Counted from the first letter of the stretch, positions 36,740 to 45,495 are shown. The stretch is 64,000 bases of DNA from Caldicellulosiruptor owensensis OL (GCF_000166335.1 NC_014657.1:736501-800500); one strand, 5' to 3'. The notes: generated from the letters alone by a model not told the origin. Numbers and translations are program-made.

Positions 36740-37372
36740 ATGCTGGCAAATGTAGTTCTTTCAACTATGATTGTTTGTATTCCTTCGACATTCCTGGCGG
36801 TTTTGATAGGTGTTCCTGCAGGATATTTTCTCAAAGTCAAAAGATTTAAATACAGAAAGATGTTAATTAGAATAGTTTATACTCTATCTGGGCTACCACC
36901 TGTGCTCGCAGGACTGCTGGTATATATACTTCTTTCCAAAAAAGGTCCTCTTGGTTTTTTAGACATACTTTTTACCAAATGGGCTATGATCATTACCCAG
37001 GTAATACTAATTGTTCCTATAGTCACACTGTATACTCTGTCTGGACTAAAAAATATAGATAGTGTTCTTGAAAACTTGGATTATTTGAATGTGAAAGGAT
37101 GCAAAAGGTATACAGCCATTGTGAGGGAGTATTTAAAAGAAATAGTATATGCTATTGTTTTAGGTCTTTCAAGAGCAATTTCTGAGGTTGGTGGAGTTTT
37201 GATTGTTGGGGGGAACATAGAAGGAAGCACACGGATTTTAACAACAGCCATAATTTTTGAAATTACCAAGGGTGAGTTTTCAAACGCTCTTTTGCTGGGT
37301 GCGGTGCTGCTTGCTATCTCATTTACTTTTAATACAATTTTGCAAATATTGCAGGGTGATGCTTTTGATTAA
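36740..37372 (+). CDS. tupB: Tungstate ABC transporter permease
   Basis: A 210-residue permease with five or six transmembrane helices and the cytoplasmic coupling loop GLSRAISEVGGVLIVGGNIEGSTRILTTAI near residues 140-170, typical of TupB/ModB-like permeases. It is separated by 19 bp from tupA and overlaps tupC by 14 bp. Confidence 0.92.
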   Translation: MLANVVLSTMIVCIPSTFLAVLIGVPAGYFLKVKRFKYRKMLIRIVYTLSGLPPVLAGLLVYILLSKKGPLGFLDILFTKWAMIITQVILIVPIVTLYTLSGLKNIDSVLENLDYLNVKGCKRYTAIVREYLKEIVYAIVLGLSRAISEVGGVLIVGGNIEGSTRILTTAIIFEITKGEFSNALLLGAVLLAISFTFNTILQILQGDAFD

Positions 37373-37952
37373 AGTCATAGATGTGAAAAAGAATTTTGGG
37401 CAGAGGATATTGTTTGAGTGCAAAAGTCTCACATTTGAAAAGAAAGGACTTTATATTATAAAAGGACCAAACGGTTGCGGGAAGACCACATTTTTGAGAA
37501 TGCTATTTGGGAAGGATAAAGAATATTCAGGCAAAATACACAATTTGTTCAAGAAAAACATTATGCTTCCGCAGCAACCATATTTTTTTAAAGGGTCGGT
37601 TGAATATAATCTTGCAATTGCTCTTTCGAATGAAAGTCTAAAGTCTGCCCAGGAAGTTTTAAATATGTTTGGTGTTCCTCTTAAAACCAACATAAATCAG
37701 CTCTCAGCTGGGCAGAGACAGTTAGTAAGTTTCTTAAGAGCGTTTTATATACCTTCTGATGTACTTTTTTTGGATGAGCCCGATTCCTTTCTCGATAAAG
37801 AGGTAAAAGAGTTTGTGTACAGACTTATAGAAGATGAAGCACAAAAAAGGTGTATAATAGTTGTAACACATTATCAAGGTGTAGCTTTAAAGGGCAATGT
37901 GATATATTTTGAAAATGGTCAGATTATTAAAGAAGGGGAGCTCTACAAATGA
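37359..37952 (+). CDS. tupC: Tungstate ABC transporter ATP-binding protein
   Basis: A 197-residue compact ABC ATPase with Walker A GPNGCGKTT (about 35-43), Q-loop LPQQPY, signature LSAGQRQ, Walker B VLFLDEPD and the H-loop VVTHYQG. The frame is open upstream to 37257, but the family start is near residue MLLIKVIDVKKNFG; ATG 37359 overlaps tupB by 14 bp. A TTG at 37365 is an alternative with better RBS spacing. It lacks the C-terminal regulatory extension of ModC proteins. The last four bases overlap moeA. Confidence 0.9.
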   Translation: MLLIKVIDVKKNFGQRILFECKSLTFEKKGLYIIKGPNGCGKTTFLRMLFGKDKEYSGKIHNLFKKNIMLPQQPYFFKGSVEYNLAIALSNESLKSAQEVLNMFGVPLKTNINQLSAGQRQLVSFLRAFYIPSDVLFLDEPDSFLDKEVKEFVYRLIEDEAQKRCIIVVTHYQGVALKGNVIYFENGQIIKEGELYK

Positions 37953-39163
37953 AGGTATTAAAAACATATTTTGAAGTTTTTGAGATACTTAAAGATGAGT
38001 TTTGTAATTTTGATCTTCAATCAGAAAAGGTTCCTGTTCAGGAAGCAGTTTTTAGAATTTGTGCTCAAGATATTATAGCAGATATAGATGTTCCTCACTT
38101 TGACAAGTCCACTGTTGATGGATATGCACTAAGATGTGAAGAGACGTTTGAAGCAAATGATGAAAACCCGGCCGTATTTGAAATAGTAGGTGAGGTGAAA
38201 ACGGGAGAGGTACCAAACTTTCAAATACAAAAAGGACAAGCTGCAAGGATATTCACAGGAGGGTATGTACCGCAAAATGTAAATAGCATTGTGATGCTTG
38301 AAAATACTATTGAAGAAGATGGAAAACTCTATGTTTTCAAGCCAGCAAAGCCTGGCGAAAATATACTCAAAAAAGGTGAGGATATAAAAAAAGGCAGTAT
38401 AGTCATCAAAAAATATCAAAAGCTTGAGCCTGCTCAAATTGGCGTGCTGGCTGCAATAGGTAAAAAGGAAGTTGAGGTTTTTAAAAAGTTAAGAGTGGGT
38501 ATCATCTCAACCGGAGATGAAATAATATCGCAGGCTGAAAAGCTCGATGGTGCAAAGATTTATGATGTAAATTCATTTACTCTGTATACATCATGCTACA
38601 TGGAACACGCTCTTCCTAAAATGTATGGGATTATAAAAGATGATTTTGAAGTTTTAAAAGATGTCCTCTTTAAAGCTTTGCAGGAAAACGACATTGTTCT
38701 TATTTCAGGTGGAAGTTCTGTTGGCACATACGACAATACTTTAAAGGCTATTGAGAGCCTAAAAGATTCTAAGGTGCTTGTTGACGGTGTTTCAATAAAA
38801 CCAGGCAAACCAACAATAATAGCAAAGGTTGGAATAAAGGCAGTTTTTGGACTTCCTGGTCATCCTGTGTCTTGCCTTTTTATATTCAACTTTTTTGTAA
38901 AAAAACTTATTGACATCATATTACATCAGCAGGACACTTCTAGAAAAGTACTTGCAAAAATGAAGACATCTATTTCAAGTCAATCGGGCAGAACTGAGTT
39001 TGTGTTTGTAAAGCTTCATTTTGGTGATGAGATTTTAGCTGAGCCTCTTTATGGAAAATCAGGTTCAATAAATCTTTTAAATAGTGCAAGTGGATATATA
39101 AGAGTTGATGCAACAAAAACGGGTATCAAGGCAGGGGATACTGTTGAGGTGATATTGATATGA
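37949..39163 (+). CDS. moeA: Molybdopterin molybdenumtransferase MoeA, first paralogue
   Basis: A 404-residue MoeA with the N-terminal domain DVPHFDKSTVDGYALR, the MoCF-binding domain VGIISTGDEI... LISGGSSVGTYD...GVSIKPGKPTIIA and VFGLPGHPVSCLFIF, and the C-terminal beta domain. MoeA inserts the metal oxyanion into adenylated pterin. The gene overlaps tupC and the second moeA by 4 bp each (ATGA). Two adjacent MoeA paralogues occur in other tungsten users, where separate metals or steps have been proposed; which metal this one handles is unknown. Confidence 0.93.
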   Translation: MKVLKTYFEVFEILKDEFCNFDLQSEKVPVQEAVFRICAQDIIADIDVPHFDKSTVDGYALRCEETFEANDENPAVFEIVGEVKTGEVPNFQIQKGQAARIFTGGYVPQNVNSIVMLENTIEEDGKLYVFKPAKPGENILKKGEDIKKGSIVIKKYQKLEPAQIGVLAAIGKKEVEVFKKLRVGIISTGDEIISQAEKLDGAKIYDVNSFTLYTSCYMEHALPKMYGIIKDDFEVLKDVLFKALQENDIVLISGGSSVGTYDNTLKAIESLKDSKVLVDGVSIKPGKPTIIAKVGIKAVFGLPGHPVSCLFIFNFFVKKLIDIILHQQDTSRKVLAKMKTSISSQSGRTEFVFVKLHFGDEILAEPLYGKSGSINLLNSASGYIRVDATKTGIKAGDTVEVILI

Positions 39164-40323
39164 AAGACTATCATTTTTCAGCTGTGCTTCCCCAGCATGC
39201 AAGAGTTTCTATCCAGGAAATTCTAAAGAAATATCTGGTATTAGAAGAAGAGGAGATTTCATTGTATGATGCAAAAAATAGATTTGTTGCAGAGGATTAC
39301 AAAGCTATTCATACATCCCCACCTACAGATGTTGCTGCAATGGATGGATATGCCGTGATGGCTGAAGAGACATTCGAGGCTTATGATACAAATCCAAAAT
39401 ATATTGAAAGTTTCAAAACTATCCAAACAGGCGAAAGTATAGATAATTTCAATGCGGTTATTCCTTTTGAAGATGTTCAGATAGAACACGGTAAAATAAA
39501 AATTTTTCAAAGCTACTATCCGCGTCAAAACGTTCGCTCACAGGGCGAGGATATAAAAGAAGGCGAGATGATAATAAAGAAAGGCGAGTTTTTGACATTT
39601 TTTGACAAAGTATATCTAAAAGCTGGTGGGTGGCTTAATGTCAAGGTTTACAAAATGCCAAAAGTTGCTTTTCTGCCAACTGGAGATGAGCTTGTGGATA
39701 GAATTGAAAGGGCTGGACAGCTTGTTGAGTTCAATTCGGTGATTTTTAGTGAGCTTCTGTATCAGTATGGTTTTGAAATTAGTGTTTTCAAGCCAGTAGC
39801 CAACGATTTAAATGTTCTTAAAGAAACTTTGAAAAAACTTTTAGATGAGTTTGATATTGTGTTTGTAAATGCTGGGTCATCTAAAGGTGACAGGGATTTG
39901 ACACATGATGTAATTCAAAGTCTTGGCAGAGTAGCTGTCCATGGTATAGCTATAAAACCCGGCAAACCAACAGTCATAGGTGAGGTAAATGGGAAACTTG
40001 TAATGGGACTTCCTGGTTTTCCTGTTTCTATGTTTTTTGTTCTCAAAGAGATTTTTTTAAAGGCTTTCTTTGACACATATTTGTTAAATCCGAAAGAAAA
40101 GACTGTTATGGCTGTACTGGAAAGAAGAGTTGGGTCAGACGTTGGAGCCGAGGAGTATATAAGAGTACAGGTTGAAAACAAGGATGGCAAAAACCATGCA
40201 AGAGTTTTAAAAAGAGGAGCAAGTGTGATTTCAAGTTTGAAGCGAGCAGATGGATATATAGTTGTGCCAGTAAATGTGGATGTTGTGGAAGAGGGAAGTT
40301 TAGTTGAGGTCAAGATGATTTGA
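39160..40323 (+). CDS. MoeA family protein, second paralogue
   Basis: A 387-residue MoeA-like protein. It keeps TSPPTDVAAMDGYAVMAEET in the N-terminal part, FLPTGDELVD, and GIAIKPGKPTVIGEVNGKLVMGLPGFPVSM in the MoCF domain. The loop equivalent to GGSSVG reads NAGSSKGDRD, which differs from the first paralogue and is the form seen in MoeA2-type proteins. The 4-bp overlaps on one side and close spacing to moaA on the other place it in the same operon. Confidence 0.9.
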   Translation: MKDYHFSAVLPQHARVSIQEILKKYLVLEEEEISLYDAKNRFVAEDYKAIHTSPPTDVAAMDGYAVMAEETFEAYDTNPKYIESFKTIQTGESIDNFNAVIPFEDVQIEHGKIKIFQSYYPRQNVRSQGEDIKEGEMIIKKGEFLTFFDKVYLKAGGWLNVKVYKMPKVAFLPTGDELVDRIERAGQLVEFNSVIFSELLYQYGFEISVFKPVANDLNVLKETLKKLLDEFDIVFVNAGSSKGDRDLTHDVIQSLGRVAVHGIAIKPGKPTVIGEVNGKLVMGLPGFPVSMFFVLKEIFLKAFFDTYLLNPKEKTVMAVLERRVGSDVGAEEYIRVQVENKDGKNHARVLKRGASVISSLKRADGYIVVPVNVDVVEEGSLVEVKMI

Positions 40324-40337
40324 AAAAGGTGATGAAA

Positions 40338-41264
40338 ATGTTTGATGGTTATTCAAGAAAAATAGACTATTTAAGGCTTTCTGTAACTGATAGATGTAAC
40401 TTTTTTTGCATGTATTGCCGAACAAAGGATTTGTGTTATGAAAGGGCAGAACAGCTTTCAAAAGGAGAAATATTTAGAATAATCTCTGCATTTAAAAAGC
40501 TTGGGATCCAAAAACTTCGAATTACTGGTGGAGAGCCTTTTTTGAGAGATGACATTTTTGAGATAATTGAGTTTGCACACAGTATTGGCATAGAAAATAT
40601 AAATATAACAACAAATGGTTGGTTAGATACCGAAAAGATTAAAAAGGTTATTAAAAGTCCGCTCAAGTCAGTAAATATTTCTCTTGATACATTGGATAAA
40701 GAAAAATACAGGTTTGTAACAGGGATTGATGGTTTAGATAAGGTTTTGACAGCAATAGATAAGTTGAGAGATCACAAGAGAGTGAAAATAAACACTGTGC
40801 TCATTCGTTCTGTCAATCTTGATGAGATAGAAGATTTGATTTCCTTTGCGAAAAAGAGGGATGTTATTATTCGCTTTATTGAACTTATGCCTATTAGCAT
40901 TGCCAAACAAATCTTTGAAGATGAATTTGTAAGCAAAGATGAGGTTATCAAAAGGTTCAAAGGAATAAAAGAAGTGAGCACAAAGGAAGTTTCCGCTGCT
41001 AAATATTACTATGTTGAAGATTTTGACTATACGGTAGGATTTATAAGCTCTGTATCAGACCATTTTTGCAAAACGTGCAATAAAATCAGAGTCTCATCAA
41101 CTGGCGTGCTTTACAATTGTCTGTTTGATAAGAATGGCTTAAACTTGAAAGATTTTTTGGATGATGAAAATCTCCTGATCAAAAAGATGGAAGATTTTGT
41201 CAAAACGAAAAAGCTGATAAGAAGCCTAAAATCGGATATGCCGATGTTTAAGATAGGAGGGTAG
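40338..41264 (+). CDS. moaA: GTP 3',8-cyclase MoaA
   Basis: A 308-residue radical SAM enzyme. The N-terminal CNFFCMYC (Cys at about 18, 22, 25) binds the SAM cluster; RITGGEPFLRDD and NITTNGW follow. The C-terminal cluster ligands are in CKTCNKIRVSSTGVLYNC, and the chain ends in the Gly-Gly tail required by this enzyme. It converts GTP to 3',8-cyclo-7,8-dihydro-GTP, the first step of pterin cofactor synthesis. ATG 40338 is preferred: AAGGTGA is 5 bases upstream and the family starts MFDGYSRKIDYLR; the frame extends to a TTG at 40320. Confidence 0.95.
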   Translation: MFDGYSRKIDYLRLSVTDRCNFFCMYCRTKDLCYERAEQLSKGEIFRIISAFKKLGIQKLRITGGEPFLRDDIFEIIEFAHSIGIENINITTNGWLDTEKIKKVIKSPLKSVNISLDTLDKEKYRFVTGIDGLDKVLTAIDKLRDHKRVKINTVLIRSVNLDEIEDLISFAKKRDVIIRFIELMPISIAKQIFEDEFVSKDEVIKRFKGIKEVSTKEVSAAKYYYVEDFDYTVGFISSVSDHFCKTCNKIRVSSTGVLYNCLFDKNGLNLKDFLDDENLLIKKMEDFVKTKKLIRSLKSDMPMFKIGG

Positions 41265-41271
41265 TGTAAAG

Positions 41272-42195
41272 ATGGAATTTACACATTTTGATAAAGATGG
41301 TCTTCCCAAGATGGTAGATGTGACGTCAAAAGAACCAAGTTTTAGGGTTGCAAGAGCAAGCGGGAAGATATTTGTAGGAAAGGATGTTATTGAAGCAATT
41401 GAAAATAGGCTTTTACCAAAAGGGGATGTGTTTGCAACTGCTAAGGTTGCAGCGATAAATGCTGCCAAAAAGACGTTTGAACTTATACCTCTTTGCCACA
41501 ACATATTTTTGTCTTTTGTTGACGTTTCGTATAGGATAGACAGGGAAGAAGGGTACATTGAAGCAGTATCAGAAGTAAAAACTGAAGCAAAAACAGGTGC
41601 GGAGATGGAAGCAATCACAGCAGTGGTTATTTTTTTAGAGACAGTATATGACATGTGCAAAGCTGTAAAAAAAGATATGGTAATTACTGATATAAGACTT
41701 ATAGAAAAGTCTGGAGGAAAATCTGGATATTATATTTATGAAAATAATAAAAGTGCAAAGGTTGTGTCAATCAACATCAGCAGACAAAAAGGAACGCCGA
41801 AAGAACCAGTAAGTGAAGCGGTTTTGATTGAAAACTATGGAATTGAAGGTGATGCACACGCCGGGACTTCTCATCGGCAGGTAAGTCTTCTTGATATATC
41901 CAGCATAAATAAGATGGAACAGTACGGGCTCAAAGGACTTTGTTTTGGCAAGTTTGCAGAGAACATTACAACAGAAAACTTGGATCTGCAAAAAATTTCG
42001 CTTGGAACAAAACTGAGAATAGGGAACAATGTCTTGCTTGAGATAAGCCAGATAGGGAAAAAGTGCCACGGTAGCGGCTGCGAAATTGCACGGTCTGTTG
42101 GAGTATGTATAATGCCCCAAGAAGGGCTTTTTGCAAAAGTATTGAAAGGTGGCAAAATTAAAGCGGGAGATATTATCGAGATTTTAAATGAGTAA
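41272..42195 (+). CDS. moaC: MoaC-MOSC fusion protein
   Basis: A 307-residue two-domain protein. Residues 1-155 are MoaC (cyclic pyranopterin monophosphate synthase): MVDVTSKEPSFRVARASGKI, AAKKTFELIPLCHNI, EAKTGAEMEAITAVVIFLETVYDMCKAVKKDM and RLIEKSGGKSG. Residues about 163-307 are a MOSC domain: SINISRQKGTPKEPV, GIEGDAHAG, RQVSLL and IGKKCHGSGCEIARSVGVCIMPQEGLFAKVLKGGKIKAGD with the conserved Cys. MOSC domains bind pterin cofactors or handle sulfur. The fusion joins an early biosynthetic step to a late cofactor-handling domain. RBS TAGGAGGGTAG precedes ATG 41272. Confidence 0.92.
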   Translation: MEFTHFDKDGLPKMVDVTSKEPSFRVARASGKIFVGKDVIEAIENRLLPKGDVFATAKVAAINAAKKTFELIPLCHNIFLSFVDVSYRIDREEGYIEAVSEVKTEAKTGAEMEAITAVVIFLETVYDMCKAVKKDMVITDIRLIEKSGGKSGYYIYENNKSAKVVSINISRQKGTPKEPVSEAVLIENYGIEGDAHAGTSHRQVSLLDISSINKMEQYGLKGLCFGKFAENITTENLDLQKISLGTKLRIGNNVLLEISQIGKKCHGSGCEIARSVGVCIMPQEGLFAKVLKGGKIKAGDIIEILNE

Positions 42196-42204
42196 AAAGT
42201 CGGC

Positions 42205-42699
42205 TCAACTTTCACTTCCACATTCTCTTTCATTTTCTAAGAGGATATTGAGGCCATGCTCTAAGATTGGTAAAACTGCTTCAAGGCATTCTTTTACTGC
42301 CTTTGGTGATCCTGGAAGATTTATTATTAAGCTGTTTTTATATATCCCTGACACTGCACGGGAAAGGTAACTTCTTTTGTTTATCTTTCCCGTTTCATAT
42401 CTTATAAGCTCTGAAATGCCTGGTGTTTGTTTTTCTACAATTTCAAGTGTTGCCTCAGGTGTCACATCTCTTGTATAAAATCCTGTTCCACCAGTTGTCA
42501 GTATCAGATTTGCTCCTCTTTTTTGTGCCTGGATTATGGCTTCTTTTATCATTTCCTTTTCATCTGGGACAATCTTGTAAAATACATTTATAAAACCCTG
42601 GGATAATAGTATATCAGTTATTATTTTTGCGCTCAAATCCTCTCTTTCTCCTCTTGAAGCTTTGTCAGAACATGTGATTACTGCAAATGTAAATCCCAT
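42205..42699 (-). CDS. mogA: MogA/MoaB family molybdopterin adenylyltransferase
   Basis: A 164-residue MoCF-domain protein. FAVITCSDKASRGEREDLSAKII, the pterin-binding loop LTTGGTGFYTRDVTPEAT and LPGSPKAVKECLEAVLPILEHG are diagnostic. It adenylates the pterin before metal insertion by MoeA. It is encoded on the opposite strand, its end only 9 bp from the end of the moaC-MOSC gene. The start is placed at the Met 9 bases after AGAGGAG (42699); longer in-frame ATGs at 42708 and upstream fall in or before the RBS. Confidence 0.9.
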   Translation of the reverse strand: MGFTFAVITCSDKASRGEREDLSAKIITDILLSQGFINVFYKIVPDEKEMIKEAIIQAQKRGANLILTTGGTGFYTRDVTPEATLEIVEKQTPGISELIRYETGKINKRSYLSRAVSGIYKNSLIINLPGSPKAVKECLEAVLPILEHGLNILLENERECGSES

Positions 42700-42753
42700 T
42701 TGGTTCATCTCCTCTTCCTGCAAGATTTATGCTTAAATATTTTTTAGTTAGCA

Positions 42754-42782
42754 TTTCAAAGTCAACAGGAATTTGTTATAAT
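42754..42782 (+). promoter_or_regulatory. Promoter upstream of the GNAT gene and cheR
   Basis: TTTCAA (42754-42759), 17-bp spacer, extended -10 TGTTATAAT (42774-42782). Confidence 0.6.
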
Positions 42783-42822
42783 TATATAAGATATTTTCTT
42801 ACATTGAAAGAGGGAAAATTTA

Positions 42823-43208
42823 ATGATTGAGCTCAAAGAAGTATCACAAGAAAACCAAGAAAAAATAAAAAATTTTTGTGATGTGAACAATATACCTTTT
42901 TATGAAAGTACAATTTCACATGTTGTGTTAGATGGCAGCAATATATTAGGAGTTTCTCAGCTCAAGGTTGAAAATGGAATAGCTGAGATATTAATCATTT
43001 TTGTGAAGGAAGAATTTAGGAACATGGGGTTTGGAGATGGGCTTTTAAAAATGCAGATTAACTACTGTTATAGAAATTCAATAAACTTTATTAAGGTAAA
43101 AAAGGACTTAACGATCAGTTTTTCAAAAGAGTTGGGTTTGTAGAAAAAGGGGAGTATCTTATTTTAGATGTTCAAGCGTTTTATGCCAATTTGAAGTGTC
43201 AGCAATAA
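42823..43208 (+). pseudogene. GNAT N-acetyltransferase gene with a -1 frameshift
   Basis: The first frame (42823-43143) encodes an acetyltransferase fold with IFVKEEFRNMGFGDGLLKM, the acetyl-CoA loop, then ends prematurely in KKDLTISFSKELGL. Shifting frame at the AAAAAA run near 43098-43103 restores a typical GNAT end, GLNDQFFKRVGFVEKGEYLILDVQAFYANLKCQQ, with stop TAA at 43206-43208. One extra A would make the frame continuous. It may be a real mutation, a sequencing error or slippage on the A-run. Substrate unknown. Confidence 0.75.
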
Positions 43209-43230
43209 ACTCATAGAAAGAGGGTAAAAG

Positions 43231-44013
43231 ATGCAGTTTGATTATGAGTGGTTCAAGAAAAAAATCTGGGAGTTTGTGGGCATCAATCTTTCGTATTATA
43301 AGGAAAAACAGATGAAAAGAAGAATAGAGTCGCTCATGAAAAAAAACGGGTTTGATACTTTCGCGGCTTATTACACTGCTTTGACAAAGGATCAGAAACT
43401 TTTCAACGAATTTATAAATTATTTAACAATCAATGTCTCAGAGTTTTATAGAAACCCCCAACAATGGGAAATACTCGAAAAAGAAATAATGCCGTATATA
43501 CTAAAGAGGACAAAAAGACCCAGAATATGGTCTGCTGCCTGTTCCACAGGTGAAGAACCGTATTCAATTGTAATGCTTTTGACCAGATTTTTTCCTTTGA
43601 GTGAAATAAAAATTTTAGCAACCGATATTGATGATGATGCTATAAGAAAAGCTAAGGAAGGAGTGTATATTAAAAAAAGTTTGGAAGGACTACCTCAAGA
43701 ATTTGTAAGAAGGTTTTTTAAAGAAAATGGAGAATTATATTACATAAGTGATGAAATAAAAAGATGTGTTGAGTTCAGACATCATGACCTTTTAAAAGAC
43801 CCATATCCAAAGGATATGGACCTGATTGTATGCCGCAATGTTTTGATATATTTTACTGAAGAGGCGAAGGATATGGTATACAGGAATTTCAACAGGTCCT
43901 TAGTTACAAATGGTATATTGTTTGTAGGCTCAACAGAACAGATAATAATGCCCCAGAAATATGGGTTAAAACCTATTAAGACCTTTTTCTATGAAAAGGT
44001 GATGAATATTTGA
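43231..44013 (+). CDS. cheR: Chemotaxis protein methyltransferase CheR
   Basis: A 260-residue SAM-dependent methyltransferase. The N-terminal helical domain (1-80, with FINYLTINVSEFYRNPQQWEIL) precedes the Rossmann domain with IWSAACSTGEEPYSIVMLL, ILATDIDDDAIRKAKEGVY, and DLIVCRNVLIYFTEEAKDMVYRN. It methylates chemoreceptor glutamates, opposing CheB encoded at 9563. ATG 43231 after AAGAGGGTAAAAG. The stop overlaps the next gene by 4 bp. Confidence 0.95.
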   Translation: MQFDYEWFKKKIWEFVGINLSYYKEKQMKRRIESLMKKNGFDTFAAYYTALTKDQKLFNEFINYLTINVSEFYRNPQQWEILEKEIMPYILKRTKRPRIWSAACSTGEEPYSIVMLLTRFFPLSEIKILATDIDDDAIRKAKEGVYIKKSLEGLPQEFVRRFFKENGELYYISDEIKRCVEFRHHDLLKDPYPKDMDLIVCRNVLIYFTEEAKDMVYRNFNRSLVTNGILFVGSTEQIIMPQKYGLKPIKTFFYEKVMNI

Positions 44014-44522
44014 GTACTAAAAAGATTTCATATGCAGGTGTGATGATAGCTACTTCAATTATCTTTTTGGTGTTTGCCTCAATCTTGCCACGGGCAAATA
44101 GCATATTTTACATTCTTTCGTCTGTATGCGTTATGGCAATAGTTTGGTTATTTGGGGTAAGAGAGGGTTTTTTTGTATATATTGCATGTTCTTTATTAGG
44201 GATGTTCTTGATTCCCAACAAACTTGTGTTGATGGTTTATATTTCCATTTTCGGTCTGTATCCTATAATAAAGGCTTTATGTGAAAAGGGTTTTCCCATT
44301 TATGTAGAGTTTTTCTTAAAGCTTTTATATTACAACCTTGCATTAATTATTTTATATTTTATGTTCAAACTAATTATAAAAGAAATTCCACATTTCAAAT
44401 TCGGCTTGGCGCTGACAGTTATTTCCTCAGAGATTATATTTATTCTTTATGATTATCTTCTTACACTGATTTTACAAAAACTAAAGACTCTCAAAATCTT
44501 TGGAGGGACTTTGCATGATTGA
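44010..44522 (+). CDS. Polytopic membrane protein, ECF S-component/DUF2232-like
   Basis: A 170-residue protein with five hydrophobic helices (about residues 10-28, 33-50, 52-70, 72-90, 100-125) and a last one near 135-155. LPRANSIFYILSSVCVMAIVWLFGVREGFFVYIACSLLGM resembles substrate-specific subunits of ECF transporters and DUF2232 proteins. No substrate can be assigned. TTG 44010 follows AAAAGGTGATG and overlaps cheR by 4 bp; the 3' end overlaps the next gene by 8 bp. Confidence 0.6.
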   Translation: MSTKKISYAGVMIATSIIFLVFASILPRANSIFYILSSVCVMAIVWLFGVREGFFVYIACSLLGMFLIPNKLVLMVYISIFGLYPIIKALCEKGFPIYVEFFLKLLYYNLALIILYFMFKLIIKEIPHFKFGLALTVISSEIIFILYDYLLTLILQKLKTLKIFGGTLHD

Positions 44523-45495
44523 ACTGGTAATAAAAGATGCACTTTCGTTTTTAGTAGCGTTTGTCCTTGTAACCATCATAACACCATATGTGCAGAAAAA
44601 ATCTATTGAACTGGGTTTTGTAGACAAGCCCAACCCGCGAAAAATTCATTCAACACCTATACCGGTCACAGGTGGTATAGCTCTTTTCTTAGCTTTTTTC
44701 ATATCCCAGTTTTTGATAAGAGGTTTTAGCAAGGAGTTCTTAGGGTTTTTTATTGCTTCATGTTTAATTTTGGTAATAGGTCTTTTAGATGACTGGTATA
44801 AGTCACAGGCGAAAGAACTGAGTGCACTGCCAAAATTCATTGTTCAAATTTTAGCATGTTCAATAGTATTCTTTATGGGAATACAGATTGAAGGGATCAC
44901 AAATCCTTTTACTCATAAATTCATAAGCTTTCCTGTTTGGTTCCAGTATATAGCAACAGTTATTTGGCTTTTTGGAGTAACGACTGTTATAAACTTTATT
45001 GATGGAATAGATGGACTTGCTGCCGGTATTACAACAATTTCGGGGACAACCCTGTTTTTTGTTGCTCTGATGAACCTTAGCATAATCTCAACTGCAAGGG
45101 TTTCAACGTATATGGCAGCAGCTTTAGTAGGTGTGTCTTCTGCATTTTTGATATTCAACCGTCATCCTGCTAAAATTTTTATGGGCGACAGTGGTGCTAC
45201 TTTTTTAGGGTTTGTACTTGGAACAATTGCTGTTGAAGGAACATTTAAGGTAGCAACAGTAGTATCGTTGATAGTGCCCATTTTAACTCTTGGGCTTCCT
45301 ATTTTTGACAATCTTTTTGTTATATTCAAAAGAATCAAAGAGGGCAAGCCAATTTATCGAGCTGATAGAAGTCAGGTACATTTCAGACTTTTGGAAGCTG
45401 GCTTGAACCAAAAACAGACAGTTTTATTTTTATACCTTGTGAGCATTTGTTTTTCCTTGACATCGCTAATTATTATGCTTCTATCCAGAAGATAG
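44515..45495 (+). CDS. Undecaprenyl-phosphate glycosyl-1-phosphate transferase (WecA/TagO/MraY-like)
   Basis: A 326-residue integral membrane enzyme with about ten helices. The cytoplasmic active-site loops are clear: DKPNPRKIHSTPIPVTGG, LDDWYKSQ, NFIDGIDGLAAG, IFMGDSGATFLG and a C-terminal RSQVHFRLLEAG. It transfers a sugar-1-phosphate (probably GlcNAc) from UDP to undecaprenyl phosphate for wall polymer or polysaccharide synthesis. The HFR motif fits the WecA/TagO branch rather than MraY. ATG 44515 is 7 bases after GGAGGG. Confidence 0.9.
   Translation: MIELVIKDALSFLVAFVLVTIITPYVQKKSIELGFVDKPNPRKIHSTPIPVTGGIALFLAFFISQFLIRGFSKEFLGFFIASCLILVIGLLDDWYKSQAKELSALPKFIVQILACSIVFFMGIQIEGITNPFTHKFISFPVWFQYIATVIWLFGVTTVINFIDGIDGLAAGITTISGTTLFFVALMNLSIISTARVSTYMAAALVGVSSAFLIFNRHPAKIFMGDSGATFLGFVLGTIAVEGTFKVATVVSLIVPILTLGLPIFDNLFVIFKRIKEGKPIYRADRSQVHFRLLEAGLNQKQTVLFLYLVSICFSLTSLIIMLLSRR

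Noticed and set aside
37257-37358. N-terminal extension of tupC within tupB
   Set aside because: The extra 34 residues are a frame-shadow of the permease; the ABC domain begins at 37359.
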